NCBI GenBank assembly: GCA_963971405.1
Contig: OZ020490.1
Location: forward strand, 806,001 to 870,000
From: Psococerastis gibbosa
Lineage: Eukaryota > Arthropoda > Insecta > Psocodea > Psocidae
Direction: 5' to 3'
DNA length: 64,000 bases
Shown here: positions 1 through 11,469 of the stretch, in pieces
Layout: each line of letters starts with the position of its first letter
How positions within the stretch are numbered: the stretch's first letter is position 1
The notes under the pieces: generated by a model
Seen by the model: only the letters and a program-made list of their open reading frames with translations
Database searches by the model: none
Told to the model about the DNA's origin: nothing
Position numbers and translations under genes: made by a program

Positions 1-539
1 TACAACAGTAGTTTAAATTGTTTCCTAAATCAGCGAAAAGTTTGAAATTTATTTTGTGGTTTGCGTTAAGCTTTAACGGTACCTATTAATGCAAACTTAA
101 CTAGTACCTTCATTATTATTAACTTAATGTTAAATCACCTAAATAATATTAGCAAACCTTTATTAAATACATTATAATTAGTGTGAAAGGGATTATAATT
201 TATAACTCCTCTCTGATAACACTCAGTACCTGTCGACGTGCCATAGATATCTTAGAATTCCATAAAACAGAAAATGTAATTTTCATTACTTATTCCGTCT
301 GCAGCTATGTTTAATATTGCAAAAGACTGCACCTCTCAAGTCCTCGACCTTCCCTTTTATTTTTGCAACAAAATAAATTTAAATTTAATTTTTCTAGAAG
401 CTTTAACTTTATAATCTGGCACTGGCTACATTAATTTTTTAACGTTTTATATGTGTTTTGGTGCATCCTGAAAGAAATATAGATAATAATAATAAATAAC
501 GATTGCAGCACAATTGTGCATCAGCGTATTCCTTGTCAG
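1..539. other. AT-rich stretch, nothing recognised
   Basis: I see no coding frame of note, no RNA gene and no repeat shared with the rest of the window. It ends at a SINE-C copy. Confidence 0.4.
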
Positions 540-800
540 ACTCTTTTCTGTACCTGATTAAGTCATGCTTTCGCCTGTTTCATTATGCCAATGGTAAGCT
601 TGTCTCATCTTGTTCATTATTGCTTGTAACCGGTGTAGGTTGACATCGAGAACGTATACCAGTTTGCCAATGGCCAAAAACTCATTCGGAAACAAAATAA
701 ATAATGCCCGAAATCCATGGGGTCATTGGCATTGGACAAGGGACCTATGGGCCACTTTAGGTAAACCTAGGCCCATAAAAAAAATAACTTGTCAACAGGT
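540..800 (+). repeat. SINE-C family copy
   Basis: One of the best preserved copies of a ~250-bp dispersed repeat (label mine). It shares with copies at 19.77, 57.77 and 62.50 kb the blocks TTAAGTCATGCTTTCGCCTG, GTAAGCTTGTCTCA, GGTGTAGGTTGACATCGAGA and CAGTTTGCCAATGGCCAAAA, then a section about 'GGGACCTATGGGCCACT'. I see no convincing A and B box pair and no terminal inverted repeat, so SINE is a guess from size, dispersion and the A-rich end. The 73-codon frame inside it is not a gene. Confidence 0.7.
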
Positions 801-1236
801 CAGTTTTTTTTTACTGCGACGTATAAATTAGCAACGCAGCATAGTTTTATTATAGTTTATAGAATTTTTTGTAGCCTATTTACTTTTTATTTGTTGGTTA
901 AATTTTACCCTGGCTTTTTCCACTTTAACACAAGATAGTGAATCCCCTAAGAGTTTTCTACACAATATAGCAGTGTGATGTTATCGAGGTAGCCCTACAG
1001 TATGTACTGTACATTTGAAGAGTCGCAGAAAAACTGCGTCTTTTCCAATGTTAGTATGGTTGGGTTAACCCAGGCCTGACCGAAATTTTGTTTTCTTTCA
1101 TTCCGTCTTCGAGTTGAAAGACTTTTTCTCTACCAATTAGGTAATTGAGAACAACCCTGGCTAAATTTTCAAGAAATATACAATATAGTAGCCCGTATAC
1201 TACCCAAAACTGTCAAATAAAAAAAAATATATAGAT
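801..1236. other. Unassigned AT-rich spacer
   Basis: No supported gene and no repeat shared with other parts of the window. Confidence 0.3.
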
Positions 1237-1433
1237 TTTTGGTTCTATTACCAAGCCAATCTAGTGGAGTTATTAGTTAGGGCTATAAATCCCTCTCTTA
1301 CACTCAACTAGGAAAATCCCGCCTGCTTTACATGCCCTCCGAAGCATGGCCAGAATGTTTAGCAAGTGTGGGACTCGAAGCAACAACCTTTCGGGTGAAA
1401 GTCGTGTCTCTACCACTACTCTACATGTCCTGA
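1237..1433 (-). mobile_element. SINE-A copy (tRNA-derived)
   Basis: Read on the minus strand, it starts with the tRNA-like head (CATGTAGAGTAGTGGTA), a variant of the B-box (here GCTTCGAGTCCC), then the body CCATGCTTCGGAGGGCATGT and the end in CTAGATTGGCTTGGTAATAG. The T-rich 3' tail is partly lost. Compare the fuller copy at 14334-14545. Confidence 0.85.
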
Positions 1434-1487
1434 CTCGTACGGGCTCTTTAATATATTATTATCTTTGAGTACTGGTGACGTCTAGTG

Positions 1488-1600
1488 GCCAATTTCTGAA
1501 TTATTTCCTCTGTAGTAAACGTACAATACCAACCTTGGCTTACAACTGAACAAAATGATAACCTGCTGCAGGATGATAACAGAGCTTTGTTTTCGTTTAA
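1488..1600 (+). repeat. Dispersed repeat shared with 15300-15412
   Basis: Both places carry GGCCAATTTCTG-ATTATTTCC, CTGGCT(T/C)ACAACTGAAC, AAATGATAACC and GGATGATAACAGAGCTTT. At 15.2 kb the shared block lies directly after a Helentron-like 5' fragment. No terminal structure seen. Confidence 0.65.
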
Positions 1601-2660
1601 TATATTTTGTGAGTGGTGATGCTGCCGCTGGCATATGATGAAAAACCTGTTAAGCACTAAACAATAAACAATGTACAAAGCCTCTCATAATTTGAAGCCG
1701 CTGTTGTGCTGTTTATGGAGAAGGTCGGCGGTACGTTGGGGACCGATTGGAAGATCGTCGGCAACGGTTGGCGGTTCACTGGGGATACCTGCAGTGCCGT
1801 AAAAGCGGTCATAAACCTGGCTCCATCGTCAATAGCTCGGTAATAGCTTTTGCCATTACTCTTTATGGGGGGCAAGTCACCTATGCGTTATATATTTATA
1901 ATCGCTATAAAATACAGGGGTTTCGCACTCCGTGACAAATGCTAACAAATACTCTTAGATAAATTACTTTTTTGACGGCTGGGGAAAATTGAAAATATAC
2001 CTCGTAAAAGGGACTGTAATACCCTGACCCAGATTTTGGCGTGCCCCCTTTTCAGGCGGTTTTTCTTTTTTACTGATTTTGCACTAGGTGAGCACTTAGT
2101 CGACTGGTCTAAAGGTATTTTTTAAAACTGGGGTACTCATGGAGCCATGCCCAGTGACGGAAAATTTTTACACATCGACCACGATAAATATAACTCTAAT
2201 ATTCAACCGATATATTCATACAGGTACTAGATGTGAATCGATGTATATACTTGTATATATTGTATGTACTATGTATACAGGATATATACATCGCATAGGT
2301 ACAGAATTACCCTACTGTTAAATAGTATACATTCAGACCCTGCAGCCTTCAGTTCCCCTTACGTGGTAGCTATACCTGATTTAATAGCCTCCTAATCTAT
2401 CTCGAGCGCAGTGATGCATGTAATGGGCTGGAGTAACTGTACAGGTCGGATATGCTCCACATAGCCTGTAATACCTACTACTACCGATTTGGCCGGTCAG
2501 TTAGGTACCTCTCCATACCTTCACTCGCATTCCTGGAACTGGAGCGACCTGTGTATGGATAATGCCATACTAGCCTTCTGATTTACTACATATTGTGTCC
2601 AATAATTGCCATTTTCTGTCTGTTTACCGTTACCTTCATACAACTGGTACCGTACTTTAT
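1601..2660. other. Unassigned stretch
   Basis: Several short open frames (up to 77 codons) with no recognisable motif and no splice context. TATACA-rich low-complexity sequence around 2190-2290. No gene is supported. Confidence 0.3.
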
Positions 2661-2664
2661 TTGT

Positions 2665-2830
2665 CACATCGACTTCAAAGGCAAGGTGGTAGCGTGCTTG
2701 TACTTGTGCGAGTCTCTATACGCCATGCGATCGAAGACATGTCGTAACTCAACACGGGTACTAATCTACAGAGGTGACTGAAGAGGTCACCGGATACATT
2801 CATTTAATTGTTTTTATGTGCGATTAACCT
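2665..2830 (+). mobile_element. SINE-B family copy
   Basis: Shares with copies at 44.28 and 63.65 kb (plus) and 21.2, 36.4 and 53.6 kb (minus) the blocks GGTAGCGTGCTTGTACTTGT, GCGAGTCTCTA, GCCATGCGATCG, ACATGTCGTAACTCA and GGATACATTCATTTAATTGT, ending near ATGTGCGATTAACCT. The head (GGTGGTAGCGTGC) resembles a pol III A box, but no clear B box is visible. Family name mine. Confidence 0.75.
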
Positions 2831-2954
2831 CTAATGGCTATTAACACAACAGACAATTTATTCCAACTAACCCTTTGTTAAATAAAAAAAAACTCGCGTT
2901 GTGTAGTGGTAGAAAATCTGACTTTCAGTAATGCAAGTAGCAGGCTCAGTTGGC

Positions 2955-3048
2955 GATTTGTCCGTACTTGCATTATGCGAGTTTCTACAGAGCATGCTAT
3001 CAGAGACCTGTCGTAACTCAATATAGGGAAACCAACTGGAGGAAATGT
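2955..3048 (+). repeat. Partial, diverged SINE-B copy
   Basis: Carries GTACTTGCATTATGCGAGTT, GCATGCTATCAGAGAC and TGTCGTAACTCA in the order of the SINE-B head, but the 3' half is missing. Confidence 0.5.
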
Positions 3049-4979
3049 TTTTTTTTTTGTTTGAGATACGTGCTTTGAATTGGCGATGCATATAAAACAA
3101 ACTAGAGGGGCTATTTTAGCTACTGGTTAAGGCTTAATTCAATTTTGTACAGCCTGTTGTCCGATTTTAGCTTGAAGGCCAACAACCGGTATAGTCGCCC
3201 GCAGGTTCACCAACCTACCGGAAGTAAAAACAGCGATAACAAAGTGGCGACAGCTGCGGGCTGGCGACAGTATTCTCTTGCAATTTAACAGTTTTACGAC
3301 CTGCGACTAATTTCTAGTTGTAACGGTCGGCCAGGCGAGGCAGTGGAGCCTGAAAAACACTTGATTACATCCACCACCTACCTATCAGCAAGAAAGCTAC
3401 CGTGTCCATACCTAGACTGAGCAATAAAATGTTTATTATCAATGTTTGTTAATACCTGGAGGTAAATTACTAACGTTAATCAGCAGGATGTGTGTGTCAT
3501 GGTAAATGGTAGAGGGGTACAATATGTGTAATGAATAGCTTCGGTTCAACGAAAGGGCTAAAAGTTGGTTTCTATATGCTAAACATAAGGAAAATTATTC
3601 GTAGCCCTGTCCGATAACTTAGTTAGGGGACAGCCAGACGGACTATCGAGTCCCCGTTTGTTGAAAATATAAGTCAATAGAAATATATCAATCGTAAACC
3701 TGTAAACCCTTGGAAGCAATGCTCATCTACGTTTTGATATACAACGAACTATTTCGACCTGACTCTAAAGTGACCCCTATTTTGTTTTAAACGATTATGT
3801 TCAATAACTGTGGCCAATCGGTGAGAGTGACGGCTAAATAATGTACATCGAAATGTAATTGCAACTATCAATATTTCTTGTAAAATATCATTTTTGATAC
3901 TGGTAATGTTTTTCCTTCTCCTGTTTTGTCTTGACTGCAGAGGAATACAATCCCTACTGGCATTTTCGACTTTTTGCACTCAACTGAATTGAAAAGTAGG
4001 GCCCAACCGCAACAAAAAAAGGATCGATTTAAACTTTCCTCTCTGGCTTAGCACATTATCGGGATTCGATCCGTGGTGTCCTCTTCCATTGAAAACCTTG
4101 TGTTCCACCTACTAAACCATCTTCAATAAAATACCTTTAAGGTACTGATGACGACAGCTGGTACCTGGACTGTAGCAATCGCACCTGAGTCCTTCAGGTA
4201 CGAGACAAGAGCCCCTTTTCAACCACTTGTGTTTAGACTATTGTCCACAACTTATTAGACGAGTGGTTCACGTTGCTCCACTTTAATATTATGAAGAACA
4301 TACTTGACTTTTTATCCAACAGTTTCGTCTTGGAGGTATTATTACGCAAGAGCACTGTTGTGAGACTCGCTAAATGTAAATAATAGTTACCTATAATTAA
4401 TTAATTACAGTAGTTTTCCACGTTTGACGAGAATTCAGGCTCTGTGTGTGTGTGTAGGCTTACACGTATTAGCTTGCCTTCAGAAATGGGATGCTTCATT
4501 AAATAATTAGTATCTCTCAAGAGATGTGAGCAGATGTAGGGCTACACATACGCCTTACATGCGATATTATTTCTCGTTTAATTAATCTCTGGTTTTGAGT
4601 GTATGATATAAGGTAGTAGGCCTAAATACTTTATACAGAATATTGCATACTACTTACTTTTACGTCGCTTTTATCTTCAATGAGGGTCGGCGGCACGACA
4701 GCGGAGTTTCCCGACGACTTTGTTGACAGCGTCTGTTTAGGGCGGGAGTCCTCAGGTTCTGTTGGATTTTTCTGGGAGTGTCATCTTCTGTCTTCCCCGG
4801 GGGTGATGTGCCGGAAGTGCCTTTGCATAAACAGAGAAAAAAAAATAACGACTTTCACATGCTACGCATAAGCGAAATTTCGTATGAGACGAGCTGAAGA
4901 AAAAATTACAATGGCTTGCGTCACTACGCGCTTCCATCTTACCACGAGGACGTACAGATTAGGAATTTTCGTCTTAGCA
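3049..4979. other. Unassigned stretch with a short repeated motif
   Basis: No gene recognised. A block at about 3795-3860 (CAATAACTGTGGCCAATCGG followed by AATGTACAT) recurs at 9160-9215, and a diverged form lies near 59766. A short (TG)n run lies near 4443. Confidence 0.4.
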
Positions 4980-5364
4980 TTAAGAGTGTACAGCCCATAG
5001 GAAAGTGCGGCAGCCCGAATTTTTTTTAAATTTTTTAATTAACTAAGCATGTTATTAAAGATTTGGCTCATCAAAGTTGTAGAAGACTACTTCAAGCATC
5101 ATATAATAAGGTATTTGTAGTTTTCGAAATTGCAGTTTTTTTTTTATAAAATCGATTATACGTGAAAAGTTATTGTTCATGAAATATTTGCATGTTTCTG
5201 AAAAAACTTCAATTTCGAAAATTAAAAATATCTTATAATATGATGCATGATGACGTAGTCTTCTACAACTTTGATGAGCCAAATCTTTAATAACCTGCTT
5301 AGTTAATTAAATAAAAAGTATTAAATTTCGGGCTGCCAATTTCTTACTGGCTGTACACTCTTAA
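4980..5364. mobile_element. Foldback MITE with TTAA target duplication
   Basis: Long inverted repeats: the left end reads TTAAGAGTGTACAGCC and the right end is its reverse complement (GGCTGTACACTCTTAA), followed inward by GGCAGCCCGAA on both arms and by the shared block GATTTGGCTCATCAAAGTTG. The arms cover roughly 100 to 150 bases each. The TTAA at both edges fits a piggyBac-type target site (established for that superfamily); no transposase is encoded. A second, left-truncated copy lies at 42600-42930. Confidence 0.85.
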
Positions 5365-5699
5365 AGACCATAAGGCATATTACTCAGAAGACTTTGCTGA
5401 TTTAAAGGGATTTATTTAAAAATTTGCAGTTTCAGGAAATTGCCCAACAATTTTCGCATTTATTTCAATATCAGGCTGCCGACTGCGCCAAACCGAAGTA
5501 ACTCGAATTACTTCCGTTTGGAGAAGGCTGGAACGGGCTGTAGAGACGGAAGAGAAGTTACTTCTATGCCAATGGGCCCAAAATGTGGGCAAATTGTTGT
5601 TCAGAAAGCGAATAAACTCTTTTAATTTGAATTCAGGTTTTTGTCTGTGAGTAACTTCTGTTTCATTCGACGGAGAGTTTGTTCTGATATAATTACAAA

Positions 5700-5870
5700 G
5701 GCTTTCACGGCCCGAGTTACGTGATGAAGCAGTAGAATCTGGGATGATAGGCCGTGGTCGTGCTGAAAGCGTACTTTCAAACGTTTCGTCAACATCTGCG
5801 GTCGACATCTTCAGTGGAACAGCATAGATTTCTAAGATTGTATCTAGGAAGGTCAATGGTAACTAAGCTG
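5700..5870 (-). repeat. Hammerhead-like repeat copy
   Basis: On the minus strand CTGAAGA (5808-5814) is followed by a six-base-pair helix (GTCGAC with GTTGAC, one G-U pair) and GAAA (5784-5787). That order, CUGANGA-stem-GAAA, is the conserved half of a hammerhead ribozyme core. A further UGAAAG/CUUUCA hairpin follows. Copies occur at 11.5, 15.6, 32.1, 35.7, 35.8, 51.6 and 62.1 kb. I could not place a NUH cleavage site or stem I, so ribozyme activity is not claimed. The 146-codon open frame across 5416-5856 runs through this repeat and is probably not a gene. Confidence 0.6.
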
Positions 5871-6720
5871 TTGCACAGCACAGTCGTCACAGTTTTTTTT
5901 TCCTGATTTTAACCAAATTTTACCTGATTATGCCAAATACTGTAATTTCGATTTTTTTAGTTACTTCTCGAGTATGTCTCCGCCACCAGCTCGCAGAGTT
6001 TGCTAGCTATGGCCTCGTTATTGAAATACACTTCCTCATTGAATTTTCAAAGCTTTCCAATCCCCCCCCCCCTCTTTCCTCCTCTCGTTATGAGCTGTCT
6101 TGAATTTCTTCAAAACACAGAAACAATTGCTATTCCCTTTTAAATTTGCATTTCACCCACTTACCATAACAAGTGAAAACGAGTAAACAGGGAGTTGTAA
6201 ACCGAGATAAAAATATAACAAACTGTACGTACTGCTGCACAAAATCATGTTTTACAAGTTACTGAATAAGTAAGGGTATTCATGGCTATTGAATAGCTAG
6301 AACCTGGTTTCTAAATAAAAATACTGTGATTTGTAATGATTTGTAGATTGATGTGATTATGAGATGTTAAAGGGCACCCCTGCAATAGTACTATATAATA
6401 CTGTTGAAACGTACTATAATGCAGAAAATGTAATAAATTTCAAAGTTACTGTATATATGGATGTAAATCAGCTTACGTTATTAAAGGCGGATGTCATGTA
6501 CATGTTATTGTAAATAGCAGAAGATTTCACGAATCATACAAGTTCTGACAAGAGCAATCAGCCATGATTGCAATGGATAGAAAAGTAAACAATGACCACT
6601 TTCGGTGAGTTAATTTATATCGCGACTAATCCAAATAACTGATGGAAACATTCAGTTAATTATCATTACATATACATAACAGCGAGTAACATTGCTTCGT
6701 ATACTTATGTAAAAAAAAAC
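5871..6720. other. Unassigned AT-rich stretch
   Basis: Contains a C run near 6061. No gene or shared repeat recognised. Confidence 0.3.
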
Positions 6721-6721
6721 T

Positions 6722-7432
6722 ATGTCTGCCAAATAGTCTCAAAATGTGTCCCTGGTCTAGCCGTTGTACATCTGTGGTAATTTCCTGTACAATATATTAA
6801 ACACATAACGGTTCTCTTGTATCTCTATACGATGAATGGCAATGGAAATAGTTCATAAAATAGAGAAATAATAACACCAATAACGCCCGGTACACATGGG
6901 CTATTCTTGTTGTAGCGATTTGCCGACGTCTTCGTAGGGGTAGGGCTTTGTGAATAGATGCTGCAAGCCCACGGAGTCTAATTCAGAAGATTTCTATGAT
7001 CTGGCAGGTCTAGGGGAAAACGTGCACTTTCGTGCCGAAGGCTTCACACCAGCTTCCGAAATCGACATGAAATCTTCTGCTAGCCCTTTGGCTGCAATGG
7101 AAAAGACGTCCACAAATCGCAAATTCGAGAATCGTCCGCCATATTACCTACAATGTAAGCGATGCCAGCCAAAAGGTCTTTGAAATGTACCCCCGCCGTC
7201 AAACTATTGTATGTCTGTGGTTATTACCTGCATAATGTACATTCGCAATGGTCCTTTTGCATTGCCGGGGTCTCTATGCGTTGAATAGCAATGGAAATAG
7301 TTCCATTAAATAAAGAAATATTAACCTCGTATGTTAATGTAAGCTATGCCAGCCAAAGGGTCTCTAATGGATCTCGAAATGTACCCCTCGCGGTCTAGCT
7401 GTTGTATGCCTGTGGTAATTCCCTACCTCAGC
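6722..7432. repeat. Local triplicated repeat
   Basis: Three diverged, same-direction copies (about 6722-6885, 7155-7327 and 7330-7432) share AATGT-CC-(C/T)GGTCTAGC(C/T)GTTGTA, TCTGTGGTAATT and, in the first two, CAATGGAAATAGTTC followed by ATAAAGAAATA. Copies 2 and 3 also share GATGCCAGCCAAA-type sequence. A foldback element (6889-7142) separates copies 1 and 2. Confidence 0.65.
6889..7142. mobile_element. Foldback MITE (GCCCGGTACACA ends)
   Basis: The left arm GCCCGGTACACATGGGCTAT continues to CGATTTGCCGACGTCTTC; the right part (GACGTCCACAAATCGCAAAT then GAGAATCGTCCGCC) is its diverged inverse. Related ends occur at 44240 (TCCGTGTGCACCGGGCTTTA) and at 34493-34771. The middle (CAGAAGATTTCTATGAT, CTAGGGGAAAAC, CTGCTAGCCCT) matches 44085-44235. 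Confidence 0.6.
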
Positions 7433-7754
7433 CCGACAGAAAGCCTTGAAATATTCACATTCGTATACGAGTGCATGTGGTGGCGTTATGCAGATATATC
7501 CTCTGAAATACCACCGCAGTAAATGTCTAGAGAAATTCCACAGCTCTCCAAGTTGAAACTCTGGTATGCATGGAAATTTATCTTGGCGGGAAGTAAGATT
7601 AATTCGGGTCTGTGAATTACCTACCGTACTTCTCAACGGAGCTCTTAAGCTTCCTTCTTAAACTTTTATAAAGTAGTAGACTGGTTGGCTGAAGAGGTTT
7701 ATAATGGACTTAGGGAGGATTCTTAAAGTTTATGTCTTTTGTAACGTCATACCC

Positions 7755-7832
7755 GGTGTCGGCTAACTCACACTGACGCCTGTTGCTTTGTGTCACTGAT
7801 AAGCATGTCTCAGCTTGTCCAAAGTTACTTGC
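7755..7832 (+). repeat. Short SINE-C fragment
   Basis: ACGCCTGTTGCTTTGTGTCA then AAGCATGTCTCAGCTTGTCC matches the SINE-C 5' part; a similar short fragment lies at 59222-59262. Confidence 0.5.
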
Positions 7833-7923
7833 CACTCAGCAGCAACTCTGCTTCTGCGTCCATTATGAAATTTGCATTTTATTGGACTTTTAGGTCGGTT
7901 TGCAAATAAATGACTATTTTTAT

Positions 7924-8762
7924 TGCTTTCCAATTTATACGTAGTATAAAGAAAGCTTTGTGACGGTCGAAATTTTCGATTCCGAGATTTCAACGGATTT
8001 ACACGTTTTGGGGTACCAGGAACCCAAAAAAGTGTTTTTTACGAAATGTCTGTCTGTCGGTCTGTCTGTTCGTCGATTTCCGGGCAAACTACTCGGTGGA
8101 TTTGAGTGAAATTTGGCATGTAGGTTCACAAAAATCATACCTCGGGATCATTTTTATTTTATTTTGGGCTAACTCAATTTGGGAGGGTTTTATTCTCAAA
8201 AAACTCAAAAAAAGGTCTAAAAAAATTATTTCTCAAAAACGGCTCCAACGATTTCTTTTAAATTCACATATATTCAAGTCGTTCTTAATGTTGATAAAAT
8301 GCGGGGGGTCGCTTACCCCTTGATAGTTTGCTTCTGGGGGTAAAAAAATAAAAATAACTTAATTTTAATGAAAAATGACTAAAAAATAATATTTCTGCGA
8401 AACTTTTCTATCGATGATTTCTAGCTTCAGGCATGTTTTAGGTGTTAAGTTGAGTAACGAAACCGGACAGTTTGCTTTCCCAAAAACCTATTTGCTTTTG
8501 CGCAAAAATTTTTTTTTTGAAAAAATGATAGAAACTTCACGCTGAAATGCATTGCCTGACCTGCCATTATTACTGTGTTGTAATGTGTTTTAAATATATT
8601 GAGGCTACCTCACCTCCAGTGACGTCAGGTGGACGCCCCCCCCCCCCGAGATATCCGAAATTTAACCATAGGAAAATTATTTACCATGAAATTATTCATT
8701 TTCTCTCCCTACTAATTGATAAATTGGAAAGCATGTTCGAGTAAACTCGGACCGGTTCTTTT
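7924..8762 (+). mobile_element. Helentron-associated non-autonomous element (HINE-like), copy 1
   Basis: About 840 bp. The 5' end begins TTGCTTTCCAATTTATACGT; near the 3' end lies ATAAATTGGAAAGC, the inverse of the 5' block (subterminal inverted repeats of 14 bases). It ends with a small hairpin, CGAGT-AA-ACTCG, then GGACCGGTTCTT. A GTCT/GTCG microsatellite lies at 8048-8073 and a C run near 8637. These four traits together are the described architecture of Helentrons and their short derivatives (established); the assignment here is inference. No Rep/helicase is encoded. The open frames inside are non-coding. Confidence 0.8.
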
Positions 8763-8907
8763 TAAATGTGGCAAAAAATAAGGAAAATAGTCTTGGGAAA
8801 ATTTATAAATAAATAAATATAATTAAAAATCGTCAAAACTGACCGCCCTTTACAAAGAATTTCAAAACCTTATAATATGGATATCAATCAACCGATAAAT
8901 GAATTTT

Positions 8908-8993
8908 ATATTTACCATGAAATTATTCATTTTCTCTCCCTACTAATTGATAAATTGGAAAGCATGTTCGAGTAAACTCGGACCGGTTCTTTT
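8908..8993 (+). repeat. Extra copy of the HINE 3' end
   Basis: About 85 bases repeat the 3' end of the element at 7924-8762 with no difference I can see, including the subterminal repeat and the CGAGT/ACTCG hairpin, about 150 bases past the first end. Confidence 0.85.
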
Positions 8994-9345
8994 ATTTTAA
9001 TTTGTTTATTTATTTATCAAATATTGATAGTAGAGCTATAAATGTGATGTCACTAGGTCTCTACATTGTGATGCATAGTAGGCTATTTCACTGTGACTAA
9101 CACCAGTCGGCCTCAGTTTTGGAACTACAATGCCTTGATATCCTCAATAACTCAATAAGTTCAATAACTGTGGCCAATCGGTGTAAGTGACAGTAACATA
9201 ATGTACATTAGCATGTACGGCAGCATTTCTTCTACTACCAACCTCTTTTAAAAATTTGTTAACCGGCTTTTATGAATCCGACGATTGCTTTGCGCTTAAT
9301 ACCCTTAATTTAATTGTTCAATATTTTTAAGTTGTAAATTGTGAT

Positions 9346-9490
9346 GTTTTAAATAAATAAATAAGGACTTTTTGTTCTATTACTAAGCCAACCTAGCGGA
9401 GTCTTACACTCAACTAGGAAGGCCCGGAACCGCCTGCTTTACATGCCCTCCGAAGCATGGCCAGAAAATATAGGAAGTGTAGGCACTGTA
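9346..9490 (-). mobile_element. SINE-A copy, head missing
   Basis: The AAATAAATAAATAAGGACTT tail and the body to the 'CATGCTTCGGAGGGCATG' block are present in minus orientation. The tRNA-like head with its B box is lost and part of the middle is deleted. Confidence 0.75.
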
Positions 9491-9862
9491 GGCCTATATG
9501 CCTTCGCTCTGGATCCGATTATACTGTTATTGGCATATTAAACGCTATTTATTTATTATTACTTTATGACGCCTGCAGTGATACTTGATTTTTTTAAAAC
9601 AATAAGTAAGGTTTTTTCCCTTCCGATTATCTGTGAACTGTCCGATTAGGTTTTGATTTTAAGTTGCTGTCTAATTTTTCATGCCTTCCTTTCTCTAATT
9701 ACAGCCTACAGGCTTCCACCTTTCCTGACCCTTTGTCGCTGACTATTTTAATACCTATACTACCTATTGGACTACTACTTGGGGTAATGCATTGAACCGC
9801 CCTAAAAATATGGCAGTGTAACACACTACGTATATATTGGTTCATCTAGGTACTGCCATCTA

Positions 9863-10012
9863 CGGGCCTACTATTGCGATTAATTTTAATCTTAACCTGG
9901 GATTAAAAATGTAAACAAGGTAATTTTATAATGGAAAGTGACATTCAAAATTGTTTTGTTCACATTTTAACCCCAAAAATAAGCTATTACCTACTAAACG
10001 GCATGGTTATGT
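9863..10012. mobile_element. Short inverted-repeat element shared with 52755-52910
   Basis: Matches 52755-52910 through GGGCCTA, TTAACCTGGGA, AATTTTA-AA-GGAAAGTG and TCAAAATTGTTTT. In the better copy the ends (GGGCCTATTATGG and GGCATAATAAGCCC) are inverted, as are CCTGGGAATAAAAA and TTTTTAACCCCAGG. MITE-like. Confidence 0.6.
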
Positions 10013-10055
10013 TAGCTCTACGTCTTACCCGAGGTTCTAGCGTACGTATTCATTA

Positions 10056-10434
10056 GGTGCCCATTCCATTGACCGGCTAGGGCTATTTCCAAAACGGTGA
10101 CGTGGTAGCAGACACTCAAGACTTAGGTGGCGTTTCCACCGACCTCGCATTGCAGAATTGACGGAAATGTTTAATTTCCTCTATGCCATAGTTAAAATTG
10201 ATCAATGATCATACAATAAAATCACAAACAAACAAACTAAAATTAAAAAATGGCTTCATGGGATATGTTAATTACAAACATTTTAATAGATTTCTAAAAA
10301 AAAAACAAAGATTTCCGTCAATGTCACTTGCAATCTGCAATGCGAGGTCGGTGGAGACGTTACCTAAGTCTTGAGTGTCTGCTACCACGTCACCGTTTTG
10401 GAAATAGCCCTAGCCGGTCAATGGAATGGGCGCC
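10056..10434. mobile_element. Foldback MITE, GGTGCCCATTCCA ends, copy 1
   Basis: 379 bp with inverted arms of over 100 bases: GGTGCCCATTCCATTGACCG at the left, its inverse with GGGCGCC at the right, both followed by the GACGTGGTAGCAGACA block and the CCACCGACCTCGCATTGCAG block. The middle has CAATGATCATACA(A/G)TAAAAT. The flanks are TTA and ATA. Sister copies are at 36729-37112 and 60492-60876. Confidence 0.9.
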
Positions 10435-11339
10435 ATACGAGTATCTACATACAGTATATCTCTACATGCGCACTTTTTCAAGACCTACAGTCTACAGACC
10501 TACTACAAGTTGTACTGCATTGAAGTGTCCTAAAATGGCAGTGCAGCGCATCATTTAGGTATAACTAGGTACAGGATGTACTTATGGCAGCCGTTTGGTC
10601 TCACCAGAGGGATTTTCCACTCTAACAACCACTCTAATTGTTTCTTTAATTTCTTACTTTGCGTTTCTATATCAAAAGTTCCCACAACTAAATTGTACAT
10701 TTGTACCTTACAATACATTTCAAGAGTTGGTGACCCTTCTAAACGCCCTCAGCTCTCTTAGGATTAGAACATACGCTAACAAATTAGCCAGAATCTGTCT
10801 GTTCCCCAGGCCGTAGCCATGAAATTTTTTTTCGGGGTGTAGGGGGGGGGGGAGTCCATGTGATGTCACTGGAGTTGATGTAATCTCAATATGAACATTA
10901 AAAACATATATATTAAAAACTCCATTCTCTATAGCTTGTGTACGGTGCAAATATTTTTTTTTTTTTTGAGGGGGGGGGGGGTCATGCCTTGCCTGACTGC
11001 TTTTTTTTCTTGTTGCTGAACCATTGCCGACGCGACGCACCGTACTTTTGTAACCAAATGGCAGTGCTCTGTACTCGCATTGGTGTACAATGCGTACACA
11101 CTGATTGTTATGAGTTGCCATAGGCGCATTCTTGGATTGTTTAGGCGCGCCGCCGAGTTCACACGTAGGCTAAAGGTTCATGTCGGGTCACTCCAGCGGC
11201 CCACTCCAAATGTTGTCTCCATGTCGGATTCTAACTATTTCTTCCTCTTTCCACCCGGGTATATCTTCATAGCTTGAAATGAAATGTCCCAATAGTTTTA
11301 ATCATTCTTGCATCAATGTACACTAAGCGTATCAATCAA
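10435..11339. other. Unassigned stretch with G runs
   Basis: G runs at about 10840-10851 and 10971-10981. The open frames on both strands here (up to 133 codons) have low-complexity K- or F-rich parts from the homopolymers and no recognised domain. Confidence 0.3.
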
Positions 11340-11469
11340 TCAATCAATCTTTGTCCATGACTCACCAAGGGGGGATAGACGGCGTCCGTAGCCACTAACT
11401 TTATACTCTCCTCTGACTATTTTCATAGTGAATGATATTTTTATTATTACAACATGGTCAGAGCCAGAT

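Noticed and set aside
5416-5856. 146-codon minus-strand frame as a gene
   Set aside because: Its 5' half is the hammerhead-like dispersed repeat and the rest has no recognised domain.
10720-11121. 133-codon minus frame as a gene
   Set aside because: It includes poly-Lys and poly-Pro from T and G runs and no recognised motif.
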